NCBI GenBank assembly: GCA_964429075.1
Contig: CAYSBA010000048.1
Coordinates: 1 to 7,570, forward strand
Direction of reading: 5' to 3'
DNA from: CAYSBA01 sp964429075 [NCBI: uncultured bacterium]
GTDB taxonomy: Bacteria; CAYSBA01
Length of the DNA stretch: 7,570 bases
Both the position numbers and the translations under genes were made by a program. The notes beneath the pieces were generated by a model, which ran no database searches, was not told the DNA's origin, and saw nothing but the letters and a program-made list of their open reading frames with translations. Shown here piece after piece: positions 1-6,737 of this stretch (positions are counted from its first letter, which is position 1; every line of letters begins with the position of its first letter).

Positions 1-333
1 GTTAAAGATAGCTTGAATCGTGAATATATAGTTATTCTAAGGGGCTCAAAGGAACAGGATGATGCCTTTATTAAGGAATTTTATTCAACCTTTACAGCAG
101 ATGATCCTTCACCGGTCTTTGAAAAGCTGAGTCCCACTATTAGGAGCATCATTAAGAGAAGAAAGGTTGTAATCGGTATGTTAGAGGATGCACTTTACAT
201 GTCTCAGGGACTACCTGACTCAATCGAAATTAGCGATTTAGCACAGGGACATGTAATGAAGATTTTGAACTACGGTTACAGAATTATTACTCTCTATGAT
301 GGTGCGGTAAAAGATGTGAGGGATCTACCATGA
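1..333 (+). CDS. 3' end of an unrecognised protein gene, upstream partner of coaX
   Basis: The reading frame is open from the first base of the window to a TGA at 331-333, so this is the C-terminal 110 residues of a longer protein. The TTG at 13 is only an internal codon. I do not recognise the family. The visible part is a mixed alpha/beta sequence with no signal peptide or membrane segment: a strand-like YIVILRG near the start, a basic patch IIKRRKVVIG in the middle, and a final YGYRIITLYDG strand pair. It is probably cytoplasmic. Its stop overlaps the coaX start by 4 bases (ATGA at 330-333), which implies co-transcription and translational coupling. In many bacteria birA (biotin ligase) precedes coaX, but this tail does not look like the BirA C-terminal domain to me. 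The function is left open; that it is a real gene is fairly secure from the coupling and protein-like composition. Confidence 0.75.
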   Translation, partial: VKDSLNREYIVILRGSKEQDDAFIKEFYSTFTADDPSPVFEKLSPTIRSIIKRRKVVIGMLEDALYMSQGLPDSIEISDLAQGHVMKILNYGYRIITLYDGAVKDVRDLP

Positions 334-1115
334 ATGTACTTGTATTTGATGTGGGAAATACCAACACCACCATCGGGCTTTTTTGCGATAATAAACTTAT
401 AGACTGGTACAGGATTAGAACCGACATCGGTGTTACACCAGATGAGATTGCAATAAAAGTGAGAGACCTAATTGCACTTTCATACACCGAAGAATTAAAT
501 TTTGATGATCTTGTTGTATCAAGTGTAGTGCCTGAGTTTTCTGATATTCTTGAACGTTATTCACTAAGATATATGAAAAAAAAGCCTTTTTTTATAAGCC
601 ACAGATGTAACACAGCAATCAGGATAGGATACACCCTTCCAGAACAGGTTGGGGCAGACAGGATTGCAAACTGTGAAGCTGCCTTTTGTGATTATGGTGG
701 CCAATTGATTGTGGTGGACTTTGGTACAGCCTGCACATTCGATTTTATCAGTAGAGATGGAATTTATGAAGGAGGGGCAATAGCACCGGGTTTCGATACA
801 TTCATATCATCCCTTTACAAGAGAACTGCAAAACTCTGGCGGGTGGAGCTACAACATCCAGAAAGGGCAGTGGGTAAGAATACCCCTGAGAGTCTAATAT
901 CAGGTCTGGTAAATGGTTACAAGGGAATGGTTGAGTTTGTTATTGAAAAGATAAAAAAAGAAAAAGGTTATGATTCAGATGTAATATACACTGGTGGCGA
1001 GGCAAAGCGTGTGGTTAACCTGCTCTCCTTGGATGGTGTAGTTGATGATACATTAACACTGAGAGGCTGTGTATATATCTATCTAAAAAATCTAAAGGGG
1101 AACGACAATGGATGA
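330..1115 (+). CDS. coaX: type III pantothenate kinase
   Basis: Phosphorylates pantothenate with ATP to 4'-phosphopantothenate, the first committed step of coenzyme A synthesis, in the cytoplasm. The 261 residues match the usual CoaX length of about 255-260. Hallmarks of this ASKHA-fold family are all visible: the N-terminal phosphate-binding DVGNTNT (residues 7-13), GADR (108-111) with the Asp expected to act as catalytic base, DFGTACTFD (130-138) for the second phosphate loop, GGAIAPG (148-154), and YTGGEA (220-225) near the C-terminal adenosine site. Where many homologues read GTATT, this one has Cys135. The ATG at 330 overlaps the upstream stop as ATGA and has an AGGGA ribosome site a few bases before it. 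The 3' end overlaps the next gene by 8 bases, so it is the middle gene of a coupled operon. Type III enzymes are generally not feedback-inhibited by CoA; nothing in the sequence suggests special regulation here. Confidence 0.96.
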   Translation: MNVLVFDVGNTNTTIGLFCDNKLIDWYRIRTDIGVTPDEIAIKVRDLIALSYTEELNFDDLVVSSVVPEFSDILERYSLRYMKKKPFFISHRCNTAIRIGYTLPEQVGADRIANCEAAFCDYGGQLIVVDFGTACTFDFISRDGIYEGGAIAPGFDTFISSLYKRTAKLWRVELQHPERAVGKNTPESLISGLVNGYKGMVEFVIEKIKKEKGYDSDVIYTGGEAKRVVNLLSLDGVVDDTLTLRGCVYIYLKNLKGNDNG

Positions 1116-2190
1116 CCAAATAAAGAAAATAATCGATTATATCCCTGAAAATTTTCATAGATTCACAGATCCTGATCTCAACAGAAATATAAAACTTTCT
1201 CTTGCAAAAGGTGCGATCCCTATTCCACCAGATATATTGACGTGTATACTGTATATTCATTATGGTGAGGATGATGTAGAGCTAAAAGAGTCAATTGAAA
1301 AAAGAATAAAGAGTATACCTGTCAATTTAATTGTGAGTTTTGCTGAAAATGAAAAATTTCCACCACCTGTATTATCATTTCTTTACAATATACTTGGTCA
1401 CCTCGATGCTGTTACATATGCTGTTGCATCAAATCCAGCAACTCCGGTTGATACAATCTTACGTATAATTGAAAAAACAACAGAACCCGAGATCCTCGAC
1501 ATTATTGCTGACAACCAGCAGAGGATGAAAGAACATCCAGAAATAATAAAAGCTTTACTTAACAATACCTTTATATCTGTAAGGACTTCTGACAAGGTAT
1601 ACGAATTTGCAAAACGTAATTCTATCGACATATTTAAACAATTCGAAGAAGAAAAAGACTCCTCACGCATAAAAGAGGCAATGGCAATTGCATCAGAGAT
1701 CGAACAGGAAAAGGAAGAGGATAAAGAAGAAGTAGCTCATTTTGTACCCGATAAGAAGAAAAAGGAGGAAGATAAAAAAAAGAGTGCCAATCTTTACAAG
1801 ATAATTAAGGATATGACAATCGCAGAGAAGATAAAACTTGCTATGCTGGGCAACAAATCTGCAAGGAGGCTCCTACTTAAAGAATCCAATAAGGTAATAT
1901 TGATGGCAGTTGTAAAGAGCCCAAAGATTTCTGAATCAGAGATACTTGAGATTGCAAAAAATAAAACAATGAACTCTGAGATAATCCGCTTTATATGCAG
2001 TAAAAAAGAATGGATAAAATCTTATAAAATGAAGCTTGCACTTGTTACTAACCCAAAGACTCCTGTAGATAAGGCACTAACATTTTTATCATTTTTAAGA
2101 AAAAATGATCTCAAAGACATTGCAAGAAGTAAAAATGTGCCGCGTCCGGTAGCCCAGGCTGCGCAGAAAAAACTAAAGCTTGGAAAGTAA
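1108..2190 (+). CDS. predicted alpha-solenoid protein of unknown function (two repeat halves joined by a charged linker)
   Basis: Unrecognised 360-residue cytoplasmic protein without signal peptide or membrane segments. The N-terminal half (about 20-175) and C-terminal half (about 228-360) are almost wholly helical by eye and share a helix-turn motif: AVASNPATPVDTIL (105-118) and ALVTNPKTPVDKAL (311-324), with a looser copy AVVKSPKISESEIL (267-280). This resembles HEAT-like or variant leucine-rich-repeat solenoids, which usually act as protein-binding scaffolds. The halves are joined by a Glu/Lys-rich linker (about 180-228) that looks disordered. The C-terminal half, with EKIKLAMLGNKSARRLL (240-256) and ARSKNVPRPVA (339-349), resembles a conserved uncharacterised family that I recall from Myxococcota and Geobacter-type bacteria; this is memory, not a search. 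The ATG overlaps the coaX stop by 8 bases and has AAAGGGG (1094-1100) as ribosome site. The 3' end overlaps the convergent neighbour by 18 bases. Its role is unknown. Confidence 0.92.
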   Translation: MDDQIKKIIDYIPENFHRFTDPDLNRNIKLSLAKGAIPIPPDILTCILYIHYGEDDVELKESIEKRIKSIPVNLIVSFAENEKFPPPVLSFLYNILGHLDAVTYAVASNPATPVDTILRIIEKTTEPEILDIIADNQQRMKEHPEIIKALLNNTFISVRTSDKVYEFAKRNSIDIFKQFEEEKDSSRIKEAMAIASEIEQEKEEDKEEVAHFVPDKKKKEEDKKKSANLYKIIKDMTIAEKIKLAMLGNKSARRLLLKESNKVILMAVVKSPKISESEILEIAKNKTMNSEIIRFICSKKEWIKSYKMKLALVTNPKTPVDKALTFLSFLRKNDLKDIARSKNVPRPVAQAAQKKLKLGK

Positions 2191-3003
2191 GTCTCTTATT
2201 TCAGTAAGGATTGTTTTTAATCTCTCTAACTCTTTTTCTAAATAATCAAGCCTCTCAAGCCTTTTTTCAATCTGCTCAATCTTTAATGAGTCAACCTGCA
2301 CATTACGCTCATTCGTTTTTTCATTACTCTCTTCAATCTCTATATCTATTCCTTCTGCTTCTGAATTCTCTACAGATTTATCACTCTCTTCTACAAAAGG
2401 AATACTCTCTTGGGTATCTACTGCTGTATTGCCAGGGACTCCCTTATCATCAATTGTCTCGATCACCTCTATCTCTTCAATATCTTCTATATTTTCATCA
2501 TCTTCCACAGGGGCTGTCCCTTCTAAAACAACTCCATCTACCGACTGGCCATTCTCTAAGGAATCTATAAGCTGACTTATGTCATATATCTTTGTTCTCT
2601 CATCAACAGTAGGTGGCGAATTATTATCCTTTTCTTCTTTACTATCCGGGATACCTGAAGGTATTTCTCCATTTACTGCTTTTAGAAGGGTATCTTTATC
2701 AGGGTCTTTATCGATGAATATGACATCAGAGAGATCTTCAATACCCTTATACTCACCGAGCCGTATGACCTTTGCTTCTGATAGAATCGGGCTATTCTTA
2801 ACCAGATCATGTATCTTTCTTACCTCAAAGCTATCAATAGTGGCATCAATAATGACGACATCGGGCAAAAAATGAGCAAGGTCCATCTCCATCGATTGTG
2901 AAAGCTCTATCTGTGAAAGCTCAAGCTCATTGTAAAGTTCCATTAAGATTAATCTATCAAAGGTATCGGTGCTTCCTATGAATGCGACCTTTTTGATACT
3001 CAT
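2173..3003 (-). CDS. receiver-like protein with acidic middle and C-terminal coiled coil
   Basis: A 276-residue soluble protein. Residues 1-112 read as a degenerate CheY-like receiver: strand KKVAFIG (4-10), strand DVVIIDAT with Asp53 where the phospho-acceptor would sit, strand AKVIRLG (77-83), and VIFIDKD (94-100) with Lys99 near the expected conserved lysine. The acidic pair normally following strand 1 and the strand-4 Ser/Thr are not evident, so phosphorylation is doubtful. Residues about 115-235 are Asp/Glu-rich low complexity, probably disordered. Residues about 238-276 form a convincing heptad coiled coil (IEQIEKRLERLDYLEKELE), suggesting oligomerisation or partner binding. There is no output DNA-binding domain. 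Its ATG overlaps the ald stop by 4 bases (ATGA on the - strand, 3000-3003), so it is probably made by translational coupling with ald. A regulatory or scaffolding role is inference only; the receiver call is moderate. Confidence 0.87.
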   Translation of the reverse strand: MSIKKVAFIGSTDTFDRLILMELYNELELSQIELSQSMEMDLAHFLPDVVIIDATIDSFEVRKIHDLVKNSPILSEAKVIRLGEYKGIEDLSDVIFIDKDPDKDTLLKAVNGEIPSGIPDSKEEKDNNSPPTVDERTKIYDISQLIDSLENGQSVDGVVLEGTAPVEDDENIEDIEEIEVIETIDDKGVPGNTAVDTQESIPFVEESDKSVENSEAEGIDIEIEESNEKTNERNVQVDSLKIEQIEKRLERLDYLEKELERLKTILTEIRDLLSKL

Positions 3004-4112
3004 GATATCATCTCATCGAGTGATTTGTAAGGGAGATCTAAAGATTTAGCAACTGCAGGATGGGTGATGTAACCACCATAGGTATTAACCCCACGTCTAA
3101 TTGGGAGATTACTCTTAAGGACTCCAACCGGATCGTTTGCAATCTTTCTTGCGTAAGTGATGGTACAGTTTGTGAGTGCGTAGGTGGATGTCCTTGCAAC
3201 AGCTCCCGGTATGTTGGCTACACAATAATGAATAATACCATGCTTCTTATATACAGGGTTCTCATGGGTGGTGGGCTTGCATGTCTGGATACAACCACCC
3301 TGATCCACAGAAACATCAACAATAACAGAATTCTCTTCCATTGATTTTACCATATCTTCAGTTACAACCACAGGTGCTCTGGCGCCGGCTATTAAAACTG
3401 CTCCGATAAGTAGATCACAGTCTTTTATAGATTCAAGTATGTTATGGTGATCAGACATAAGGACATCTACCTTTGAAGAAAAAATGTCATCAAGATAGGT
3501 AAGACGCCGTACATTGATATCCAATACAGTTACCCTTGCACCCATCCCTACAGCAATCTTTGTAGCATTTATCCCTACAGTTCCAGCACCAATGATTACA
3601 ACCTTCCCGCGTCTCACACCTGGCACACCCCCGAGAAGAACACCCTTACCACCATACTCCTTCTCCAGGTATCTCGCACCTACCTGAACTGCCATTTTAC
3701 CAGCTATTTCACTCATGGGCCTTAAAAGAGGCAAAGTGCCATCATCTTCCTGGATTGTTTCATACCCTATAGCCACAATCTCTTTATTAAGAAGTACCTC
3801 AGCAAGTTCTGGAAAGGCTGCAAGATGAAAATAGGTATAGATAATCTGCCCTCTCTTAAGGAGAGGATACTCTGCCTCTAAGGGTTCCTTTACCTTAATT
3901 ATCATATCTGACTCACCAAACACCTCCTGGGCTGTATCAACTAAGGTTGCCCCTGCTTTTTCAAAATCCTCATCAGAGATACCACTGCCAAGACCGGCAC
4001 CCTTTTCAATCAGTACCCTATGACCATCCTGTGTAAGGGCCTTGACACCAGATGGAATAATACCAACCCTGTATTCATGATTCTTAATCTCTTTTGGCAC
4101 TCCTATTATCAC
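3000..4112 (-). CDS. ald: alanine dehydrogenase (NAD-dependent)
   Basis: Interconverts L-alanine and pyruvate plus ammonia with NAD(H), linking amino-acid use to central carbon and nitrogen metabolism in the cytoplasm. At 370 residues it has the family's standard length. The substrate and catalytic residues known from this family are in place: Arg15 (HEYRVG), Lys75 (KVKEP), His96 (YTYFH) and Asp270 (DVSVDQGGC). The NAD-binding Rossmann motif is GAGTVG (175-180), with Asp198 ending the second strand for the adenosine ribose. RPMSEIAG (131-138) and the C-terminal [21 protein letters not shown] block (335-355) are also typical. The start is GTG at 4110-4112, chosen because the AAGGAGG ribosome site (4119-4125) lies 6 bases upstream and the protein then begins [10 protein letters not shown], as homologues do. 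It is the first gene of a two-gene unit, insulated by the terminator upstream at 4184-4211, so it needs its own promoter. Confidence 0.97.
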   Translation of the reverse strand: MIIGVPKEIKNHEYRVGIIPSGVKALTQDGHRVLIEKGAGLGSGISDEDFEKAGATLVDTAQEVFGESDMIIKVKEPLEAEYPLLKRGQIIYTYFHLAAFPELAEVLLNKEIVAIGYETIQEDDGTLPLLRPMSEIAGKMAVQVGARYLEKEYGGKGVLLGGVPGVRRGKVVIIGAGTVGINATKIAVGMGARVTVLDINVRRLTYLDDIFSSKVDVLMSDHHNILESIKDCDLLIGAVLIAGARAPVVVTEDMVKSMEENSVIVDVSVDQGGCIQTCKPTTHENPVYKKHGIIHYCVANIPGAVARTSTYALTNCTITYARKIANDPVGVLKSNLPIRRGVNTYGGYITHPAVAKSLDLPYKSLDEMIS

Positions 4113-4118
4113 AGAAAT

Positions 4119-4170
4119 CCTCCTTACAAAGTTTCAGTAATTGGATATCACAATCAGACATTCCATTCAA
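4119..4170 (-). promoter_or_regulatory. ald leader: strong ribosome binding site and weak candidate promoter
   Basis: On the - strand AAGGAGG (4119-4125) sits 6 bases before the GTG start and fixes it. Further upstream, TTGAAT (4165-4170) and TATCCA (4142-4147) are spaced 17 bases apart and could be -35 and -10 boxes, which would put the transcript start near 4135. The -10 match is poor. A promoter must lie somewhere between 4126 and 4183, because the terminator blocks read-through. The ribosome site is certain; the promoter boxes are a guess. Confidence 0.4.
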
Positions 4171-4183
4171 GAAATTTAATTAT

Positions 4184-4211
4184 AAAAAAAGGGCCTCTAA
4201 ATTGAGGCCCT
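4184..4211 (-). terminator. intrinsic terminator of the cysteine-rich lipoprotein gene
   Basis: A perfect 7-base GC-rich stem, GGGCCTC (4191-4197) with GAGGCCC (4204-4210), encloses a 6-base loop and gains one more A-T pair at 4190/4211. Read on the - strand the hairpin is followed directly by seven T residues (4190 down to 4184). It lies 30 bases beyond the lipoprotein stop codon and stops transcription before ald. On the + strand no good T run follows, so it acts in one direction. Confidence 0.9.
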
Positions 4212-4240
4212 CTTTATGTCAGTAAATGCTGGGTTTTTAG

Positions 4241-5197
4241 CTATTGCATCTGATAACACTGCCATCCGTTTGGACAGTCGCTTGCAGCATTGCAACCGAT
4301 AAGACATGCCTTGGCACCACCGAGGTCCTGACACTGTCCACCGTTTGAACAGGTACCAGTCTGTGTACAGTCTTCAACACAGAAACATGTCCCCTGTTGA
4401 CCCTGAAGTGAGACAGGAAGTTGACCCTGTGGACATTGGGTATTGTTTGAACAGGTTGCGGAATAACAGAATCCACTGCCACCACCCTGGAACCAGTCTG
4501 AAGGGAGACATTCACCTCCAATATATGTACCATCCTGAGAGGGTGGTAGACAGGAAAAACCTGTGGGACAATCTGCATCTGAGGTGCATTTTGTGTAACA
4601 GAAATAGAGGGTGTTGTTATTCTGGTCCTTTAAGATACCATCGCAATTTTCGTTGCTACCACATTCTCCACCATTTGGTGTGCACTGAATTGTACATAGC
4701 CCATTTTCTACACCCTGCACCATCAGACACTGCTGTGGTGATGGACAATTCGGGCTTGCCTGGGAACAGAGCTGGCTACCATTTCCGCCACTTCCACCGC
4801 CACTTGTACATGTTCCATTATTGCATACCTGACCGCTTGGACAATCTGCATCGCTTGTACATCCACCACTGTTGGATGTGCAGGTACCATTCTGGCAAAT
4901 CTGCCCGCTCGGACAATCGAAATCTGATTGACAGCCTGTGCCTCCAGTTGTGCAGGTGCCGTTGTTACAGACCTGACCACTTGGACAATCTGCATCGCTT
5001 GTACATCCACCCCCACTACTCGTGACACAGCTCCCATCTTTGCAGACCTGACCACTTGGACAGTCAAAATCACTCTTACAGCCTGTACCGGTGCCGTTAT
5101 CACCACCTGAATTGTCACTACTTGATGAACAACCTCCAAAGGCAATAATAGCACCAGCAAACAGCAGGGCTCCTGAGAGTCTTAAAATTCTGTTCAT
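4241..5197 (-). CDS. cysteine-rich outer-surface lipoprotein with four tandem cysteine modules
   Basis: A 318-residue predicted lipoprotein. The signal peptide MNRILRLSGALLFAGAIIAF ends in a lipobox-like F-G-G-Cys23; Phe at -3 is less usual than Leu. Ser24 at +2 and the following SSSD/Gly linker favour outer-membrane export. Residues 40-130 hold four modules of the pattern C-x5-C-P-S-G-Q-x-C-x2-G-x-C, and a fifth related one (204-216, CTSDADCPTGFSC) lies in the C-terminal half. Excluding the lipid Cys there are 40 cysteines, an even number that fits full disulfide pairing outside the cytoplasm. Such repeats are common in secreted proteins of Myxococcota, often annotated as Dickkopf-like cysteine-rich; function is generally unknown. 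The start at 5197 was chosen over an in-frame ATG at 5251 because GGAGGAAG (5202-5209) lies 4 bases upstream and the signal peptide then begins at residue 1. It probably has its own promoter and ends at the terminator at 4184-4211. Confidence 0.93.
   Translation of the reverse strand: MNRILRLSGALLFAGAIIAFGGCSSSSDNSGGDNGTGTGCKSDFDCPSGQVCKDGSCVTSSGGGCTSDADCPSGQVCNNGTCTTGGTGCQSDFDCPSGQICQNGTCTSNSGGCTSDADCPSGQVCNNGTCTSGGGSGGNGSQLCSQASPNCPSPQQCLMVQGVENGLCTIQCTPNGGECGSNENCDGILKDQNNNTLYFCYTKCTSDADCPTGFSCLPPSQDGTYIGGECLPSDWFQGGGSGFCYSATCSNNTQCPQGQLPVSLQGQQGTCFCVEDCTQTGTCSNGGQCQDLGGAKACLIGCNAASDCPNGWQCYQMQ
4808..5080 (-). repeat. four in-gene cysteine-module repeats (A-B-A-B order)
   Basis: Four tandem units of 24-25 codons encode the cysteine modules of the lipoprotein. 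Units 1 and 3 carry SDFDC and units 2 and 4 carry SDADC, and units 2 and 4 are nearly identical in protein (CTSDADCPSGQVCNNGTC in both). At DNA level 4836-4867 and 4980-5011 are an exact 32-base direct repeat, offset by 144 bases, exactly 48 codons or two modules. The match extends to 41 bases with one mismatch. This shows duplication of a two-module block. Confidence 0.93.
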
Positions 5198-5235
5198 GAT
5201 ACTTCCTCCATAGATAAATCCATTGGTTAAATTAC

Positions 5236-5270
5236 TGTCAATTACTCTCATAATATATAAAGACTGTCAA
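5236..5270 (-). promoter_or_regulatory. candidate promoter of the lipoprotein gene with repeated TTGACAGT
   Basis: On the - strand a consensus -35 hexamer TTGACA occurs twice, at 5265-5270 and 5236-5241, both times as TTGACAGT and 29 bases apart. The upstream copy has AGTAAT 18 bases downstream as a partial -10; the downstream copy has only TTTATC at 17 bases. The region is the 106-base gap before the lipoprotein gene and is AT-rich, as promoters are. Which copy is used, or whether the pair is a protein-binding repeat, cannot be told. Confidence 0.4.
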
Positions 5271-5303
5271 GAAAATAGTTTTTTATCAGCAATAATGTCA
5301 TTT

Positions 5304-6728
5304 TTATAACGAATAGCGGTAACCAAATTCAAAAAAGATGCCACCAACAAAAACATCTGTAATGCCCGGCTCTCCATTATCTACAGCAGAATCATTATAT
5401 TGTCCATAGCTCAATCTCAGTCTTCCAAAAGCATTTCCCGGGCCTGCTTTCATCTCCATACCGCCAGTGGCACTGAATCCAATTGATGTTTTAGAATTTT
5501 TGTTGATAATATCTCTAAAGGATGTCTTTTGTGACATAATAAGAACATCTATCCTACCACCAGCAAGTATATTAAGGCCACCAAAGGATATAGGTAGACG
5601 ATACAGGCCTTTTATTGATATGGGTATGATTCCAACCTCTGCTGAATATTTATAGGTATCACTGTTTGTATATGCAACCGTACCCTCTATTGCCAGTGGA
5701 TAATAAGCTATATCTAAGCCTGCTCTTAAGTCTTTCATATTCGGGATATTCAAAAGAACTTCTAAGCCAAAGAGTGGATTGACTGTTCCAAACCCACCTG
5801 TTGGAAAAGCAACACCAAGGACAGGGGCAAGTGAGACAAGCTTTTTTCGTTTTTTGATTGTCTTTCCCTTTAGAACTCTCTTCTCTGGTTTTTGAGTGGC
5901 TCTCTTTGAGAGATTGTAGGCAGTGATCTTCTCTGTTTTTTGAGTGGTTGATCTCTCTTTTCCCCTTTTTTCCTTCTCGCTAAAAATAGGGTTTTTCTTC
6001 GATCTTTTAACCTGTTCGAGCGATTCAGCTTTTGCAACCTTATTTGACTTTTTATTCTTGATCTTTTTGTTTGTCTTTGACACACTCTGAGGCCTTTTGT
6101 TATGATGCCCTTTAACAAGGGGCGCAAGGGAAATTGCCTTTTTTTCAACAGTAGAAGTCTTCTTTTTTGCGACTCTTGTCCTTGACTTTTTATGTTTGTT
6201 TCTTTTCTTCAGGGGAGTAAGTGATACAAGAGGGGCAAGCTCCGGGGACTTTGCAATATTAACCTTGCCCGGCTTGAACATTACCCTTGCAGCTCCACCT
6301 GCTGTGTTGGTAGGCAGGGCAAGTATCTTGAAAGAATAATACCCCCGTGGCAACTTTAATTTTATAATTTTTGGAGAGGTAGGGAATAGTTTTGTTGTAT
6401 TACTAAAATATAATGCACCCGTTGCGCCAGCAACTCGGCCGGTTTTTATCTTTTTCCCGTCTCTTAAGATTGTAAACTTAAAATTTGTTTTCTTTTGTCC
6501 ACGGGAGGTATCAATCAGACCAACTATAAATATAGTAAGCTGACCGGGACCCTTTATCTTAAATTCAAAGGCCCTTTTTGTATTAATACGGTAATACACC
6601 TCTTCTGTAATTCCCATAACAAGTTTCTGATTGCCACCTGCAGGTTTTATGTCTTTTGCCAAGATACTGTTAAAAGCTGCAAGACAAAAAGAAAAAAACA
6701 AAATGCTTGCTATTTTCTTATACCTCAT
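5304..6728 (-). CDS. secreted protein: beta-rich N-domain, Lys/Arg-rich linker, C-terminal outer-membrane barrel
   Basis: A 474-residue exported protein not recognised by name. Residues 1-24 are a signal peptide (MRYKKIASILFFSFCLAAF core, likely cleavage after Ala24). Residues about 30-155 look like a beta-sandwich, with strands such as FEFKIKG, QLTIFIVG and KIIKLKLPRGYYSFKILAL. Residues about 171-296 are extremely basic: by hand count 47 Lys/Arg and 8 acidic residues in 126 positions. Residues about 298-474 alternate hydrophobic and polar residues with aromatic girdles and end in FFEFGYRYSL, as in small 8-stranded outer-membrane barrels. The short motif SLAPL or a variant flanks and interrupts the basic segment (ELAPL 163-167, SLAPL 200-204, SLAPV 299-303). 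The start at 6728 was preferred to an in-frame ATG at 6791 because AAAAGGGG (6733-6740) lies just upstream and the signal peptide then starts at residue 1. No terminator is visible before the next gene, 106 bases on. The basic part may bind peptidoglycan or lipopolysaccharide; this is inference. Confidence 0.9.
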   Translation of the reverse strand: MRYKKIASILFFSFCLAAFNSILAKDIKPAGGNQKLVMGITEEVYYRINTKRAFEFKIKGPGQLTIFIVGLIDTSRGQKKTNFKFTILRDGKKIKTGRVAGATGALYFSNTTKLFPTSPKIIKLKLPRGYYSFKILALPTNTAGGAARVMFKPGKVNIAKSPELAPLVSLTPLKKRNKHKKSRTRVAKKKTSTVEKKAISLAPLVKGHHNKRPQSVSKTNKKIKNKKSNKVAKAESLEQVKRSKKNPIFSEKEKRGKERSTTQKTEKITAYNLSKRATQKPEKRVLKGKTIKKRKKLVSLAPVLGVAFPTGGFGTVNPLFGLEVLLNIPNMKDLRAGLDIAYYPLAIEGTVAYTNSDTYKYSAEVGIIPISIKGLYRLPISFGGLNILAGGRIDVLIMSQKTSFRDIINKNSKTSIGFSATGGMEMKAGPGNAFGRLRLSYGQYNDSAVDNGEPGITDVFVGGIFFEFGYRYSL

Positions 6729-6737
6729 AATACCCCT

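Noticed and set aside
2211-2875. Two + strand open frames (2211-2570 and 2579-2875) opposite the receiver-like gene.
   Set aside because: They are antisense shadows with Leu/Ser-rich composition and no start signals; the - strand gene is coupled to ald and has clear domains.
4306-5025. Long open frame on the + strand across the lipoprotein gene, and another on the - strand in a different frame (4723-5160).
   Set aside because: Both are shadows of the cysteine repeats: the repeated DNA keeps other frames open. The products are His/Tyr/Arg- or Val/Gln-rich with no start signal or domain.
4808-5080. Regularly spaced near-identical segments that could suggest a CRISPR array.
   Set aside because: The units keep the codon frame, encode C-x5-C-P modules with no unique spacers, and lie within one signal-peptide-bearing gene.
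5198-5251. In-frame 18-codon extension of the lipoprotein from an ATG at 5251.
   Set aside because: It would bury the signal peptide and include a TTGACA promoter-like hexamer, whereas the 5197 ATG has a strong ribosome site.
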